Assembly (NCBI GenBank): GCA_022866015.1
Contig: JALHTX010000050.1
Coordinates: 1-6,637 of the forward strand
DNA length: 6,637 nt
Reading direction: 5' to 3'
From: Thermoplasmatota archaeon
GTDB taxonomy: Archaea > Thermoplasmatota > E2 > DHVEG-1
Notes under the pieces: generated by a model
The model's database searches: none
Told to the model about the DNA's origin: nothing
The model's input: the letters and a program-made list of their open reading frames with translations, nothing else
In this document: piece by piece, positions 6,078 through 6,637 of the stretch
Layout: every line of letters starts with the position of its first letter
Position numbering within the stretch: the stretch's first letter is position 1
Position numbers and translations under genes: made by a program

Positions 6078-6085
6078 TTTATACA

Positions 6086-6094
6086 TTTAAATAA
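6086..6094 (+). promoter_or_regulatory. TATA-like box in the intergenic region
   Basis: TTTAAATAA matches the archaeal TATA consensus well, and would start transcription near 6115. No gene with a recognised start follows closely; it could drive a non-coding RNA or a long leader for the gene at the right edge. In such AT-rich DNA the match alone is weak evidence. Confidence 0.25.
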
Positions 6095-6245
6095 TTTTAT
6101 AACGTAAAATAAGCTATAAAAACTAATTGTTTATATACATTCAATAAAATAATAAAAATCACGAGAAAGATAATATATATAAAGATATATCTTTTCGAAA
6201 ATAACACAAGGTACACTATGTAGTAATACTAACTATTACATGGTA

Positions 6246-6326
6246 AACTTTAGTCTGTCTGGAAAAAAAGAAGTGAACAACTTGAAAAAGAGAAATATAA
6301 AAGATAAAGAAAAAAAGACTAAAGCT
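6246..6326 (+). other. Segment bounded by complementary ends
   Basis: CTTTAGTCT (6248-6256) is perfectly complementary to AGACTAAAG (6316-6324), and flanking AA/TT extends the pairing past one mismatch. The 59 bases between are very purine-rich and would stay unpaired. A second hairpin, GGTT/AACC (6328-6340), follows directly. A TATATATAAAG box about 65 bases upstream could start such a transcript. A candidate non-coding RNA, without recognised family features. Confidence 0.3.
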
Positions 6327-6457
6327 TGGTTTTTATAACCCCTTCATAAATCACAAAGAACAAGAGTAATTTTGACTCTTTATCTTTTGTAATCATCCCA
6401 TGATTTAAAATTTAAGAAACTTATGTAACATATAAACTTAGATTAAAAATACACTCG

Positions 6458-6481
6458 TTAATTATAAATCATTAATTATAA
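6458..6481. repeat. Short AT direct repeat
   Basis: TTAATTATAA occurs at 6458-6467 and 6472-6481, a 14-base period. The 13-mer TTATAAATCATTA within it (6462-6474) also occurs at 5978-5990 near the lrp promoter. It is low in complexity and may be chance, but the distant copy in the same intergenic region is noted. Confidence 0.35.
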
Positions 6482-6543
6482 GTATTAAAAGGAAGATTGT
6501 ATTTGTTTAGCTGACCTGCCTTCTTTTACATAAAACCGAAAAA

Positions 6544-6613
6544 TCCATGCAGACCTACTTCCATATACTTCCGCATGGATAGGATGCAGAATGTACCTGA
6601 AGCTATCAGGTAC
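6544..6613 (+). repeat. Two stem-loops around a probable gene start
   Basis: TCCATGC (6544-6550) pairs with GCATGGA (6573-6579), and GTACCTGA (6593-6600) pairs perfectly with TCAGGTAC (6606-6613) over a 5-base loop. The first stem covers the ATG at 6575 and the GGA just before the ATG at 6584; the second lies in early codons. Together they could limit ribosome access in an mRNA. Confidence 0.6.
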
Positions 6614-6637
6614 TATATACAAAAACTAGAACAAGAA
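6575..6637 (+). CDS. Partial 5' end of an unidentified gene
   Basis: A frame open from 6515 (after a TGA at 6512) runs off the right edge without a stop. From ATG 6575 it reads MDRMQNVPEAIRYYIQKLEQE, a charged amphipathic helix as seen at many protein N termini; ATG 6584 is an alternative start. Neither has a strong ribosome site; GGATAGG just before 6584 is the nearest. The two other + strand frames and all three - strand frames meet stops here. An 11-codon frame (ATG 6547 to TAG 6580) ends one base before the second ATG and might be a leader. I do not recognise the product from 21 residues. Confidence 0.5.
   Translation, partial: MDRMQNVPEAIRYYIQKLEQE

Larger units (their letters stand above)
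5903..6574. other. Long non-coding divergent intergenic region
   Basis: These 672 bases separate lrp (-) from the partial frame at the right edge (+). No frame above about 32 codons is convincing. Contents left to right: lrp promoter (5922-5930), 11-base direct repeat (5992-6022), strong inverted repeat (6021-6077), TATA-like box (6086-6094), weak stem 6162-6197 around a TATATATAAAG box (6174-6184), a paired-end segment (6246-6326) around a purine-rich tract, direct repeat (6458-6481), and a stem 6487-6527. A 32-codon frame from ATG 6240 to TAA 6336 exists, but lacks a ribosome site and is mostly lysine. I see no tRNA, rRNA or recognised RNA family. Confidence 0.6.

Noticed and set aside
5903..6574. 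tRNA, rRNA, RNase P, SRP or box C/D RNA in the long gap
   Set aside because: I found no T-arm GTTCRANNC, no cloverleaf, no conserved RNase P or SRP blocks, and no paired C (RTGATGA) and D (CTGA) boxes. A covariance search would be decisive.
5903..6574. Replication origin
   Set aside because: AT-rich DNA with repeats and a six-base G/C string recalls an origin, but no ORB-like dyad repeats are seen and no orc1/cdc6 gene can be recognised beside it.
1..6637. CRISPR array, insertion sequence or other mobile element
   Set aside because: No regularly spaced long repeats, no transposase or integrase frames, and no terminal inverted repeats with target duplications were seen.

Overview
The window is AT-rich archaeal chromosomal DNA. 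Archaeal hallmarks are a complete Hef helicase-nuclease, a UPF0147 protein, a stand-alone 6-phospho-3-hexuloisomerase, an Lrp/AsnC-type regulator, TATA boxes placed for archaeal transcription, and Shine-Dalgarno sites of the GGAGGTGAT type beside apparently leaderless genes. Hef points to a euryarchaeon or a lineage sharing its repair set, for example a DPANN/Woesearchaeota-like genome. Nothing here fixes the lineage further.

Left block, + strand (75-4152): hef (fork repair); a UPF0147 protein whose ATG is corrected to 2413; an endonuclease IV-fold TIM-barrel protein whose ATG is corrected to 2718; and 6-phospho-3-hexuloisomerase (hxlB). The last two overlap by 8 bases and look translationally coupled. 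hef and UPF0147 each appear to have their own promoter, and a third may precede the TIM-barrel/hxlB pair.

Middle block, - strand (5902-4164): an Lrp/AsnC-like regulator, then a 331-base gap, then a nitroreductase followed 28 bases later by a SemiSWEET sugar transporter. This block converges on hxlB with only 11 bases between the stop codons. The gap holds a tiny 16-codon frame with an excellent Shine-Dalgarno site, which may be a real small peptide or the stump of a lost gene.

Right block (5903-6637): a 672-base stretch, long for such a compact region, with no convincing gene. It holds the lrp promoter, an 11-base direct repeat with a 20-base period, a strong 11-bp inverted repeat, several weaker stem-loops and good TATA-like boxes. 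At the extreme right a + strand frame opens (start about 6575 or 6584) and runs off the window. It is probably the 5' end of a further gene, with stem-loops around its start.

Functionally, most of the window is housekeeping: DNA fork repair, ribulose-5-phosphate supply or formaldehyde handling by the ribulose monophosphate route, sugar transport, flavin redox and transcriptional control. No defence, mobile or CRISPR system is visible. The points most worth a second look are the altered metal-site residues of the endonuclease IV-like protein coupled to hxlB, the SD-led micro-ORF, and the structured intergenic region at the right.
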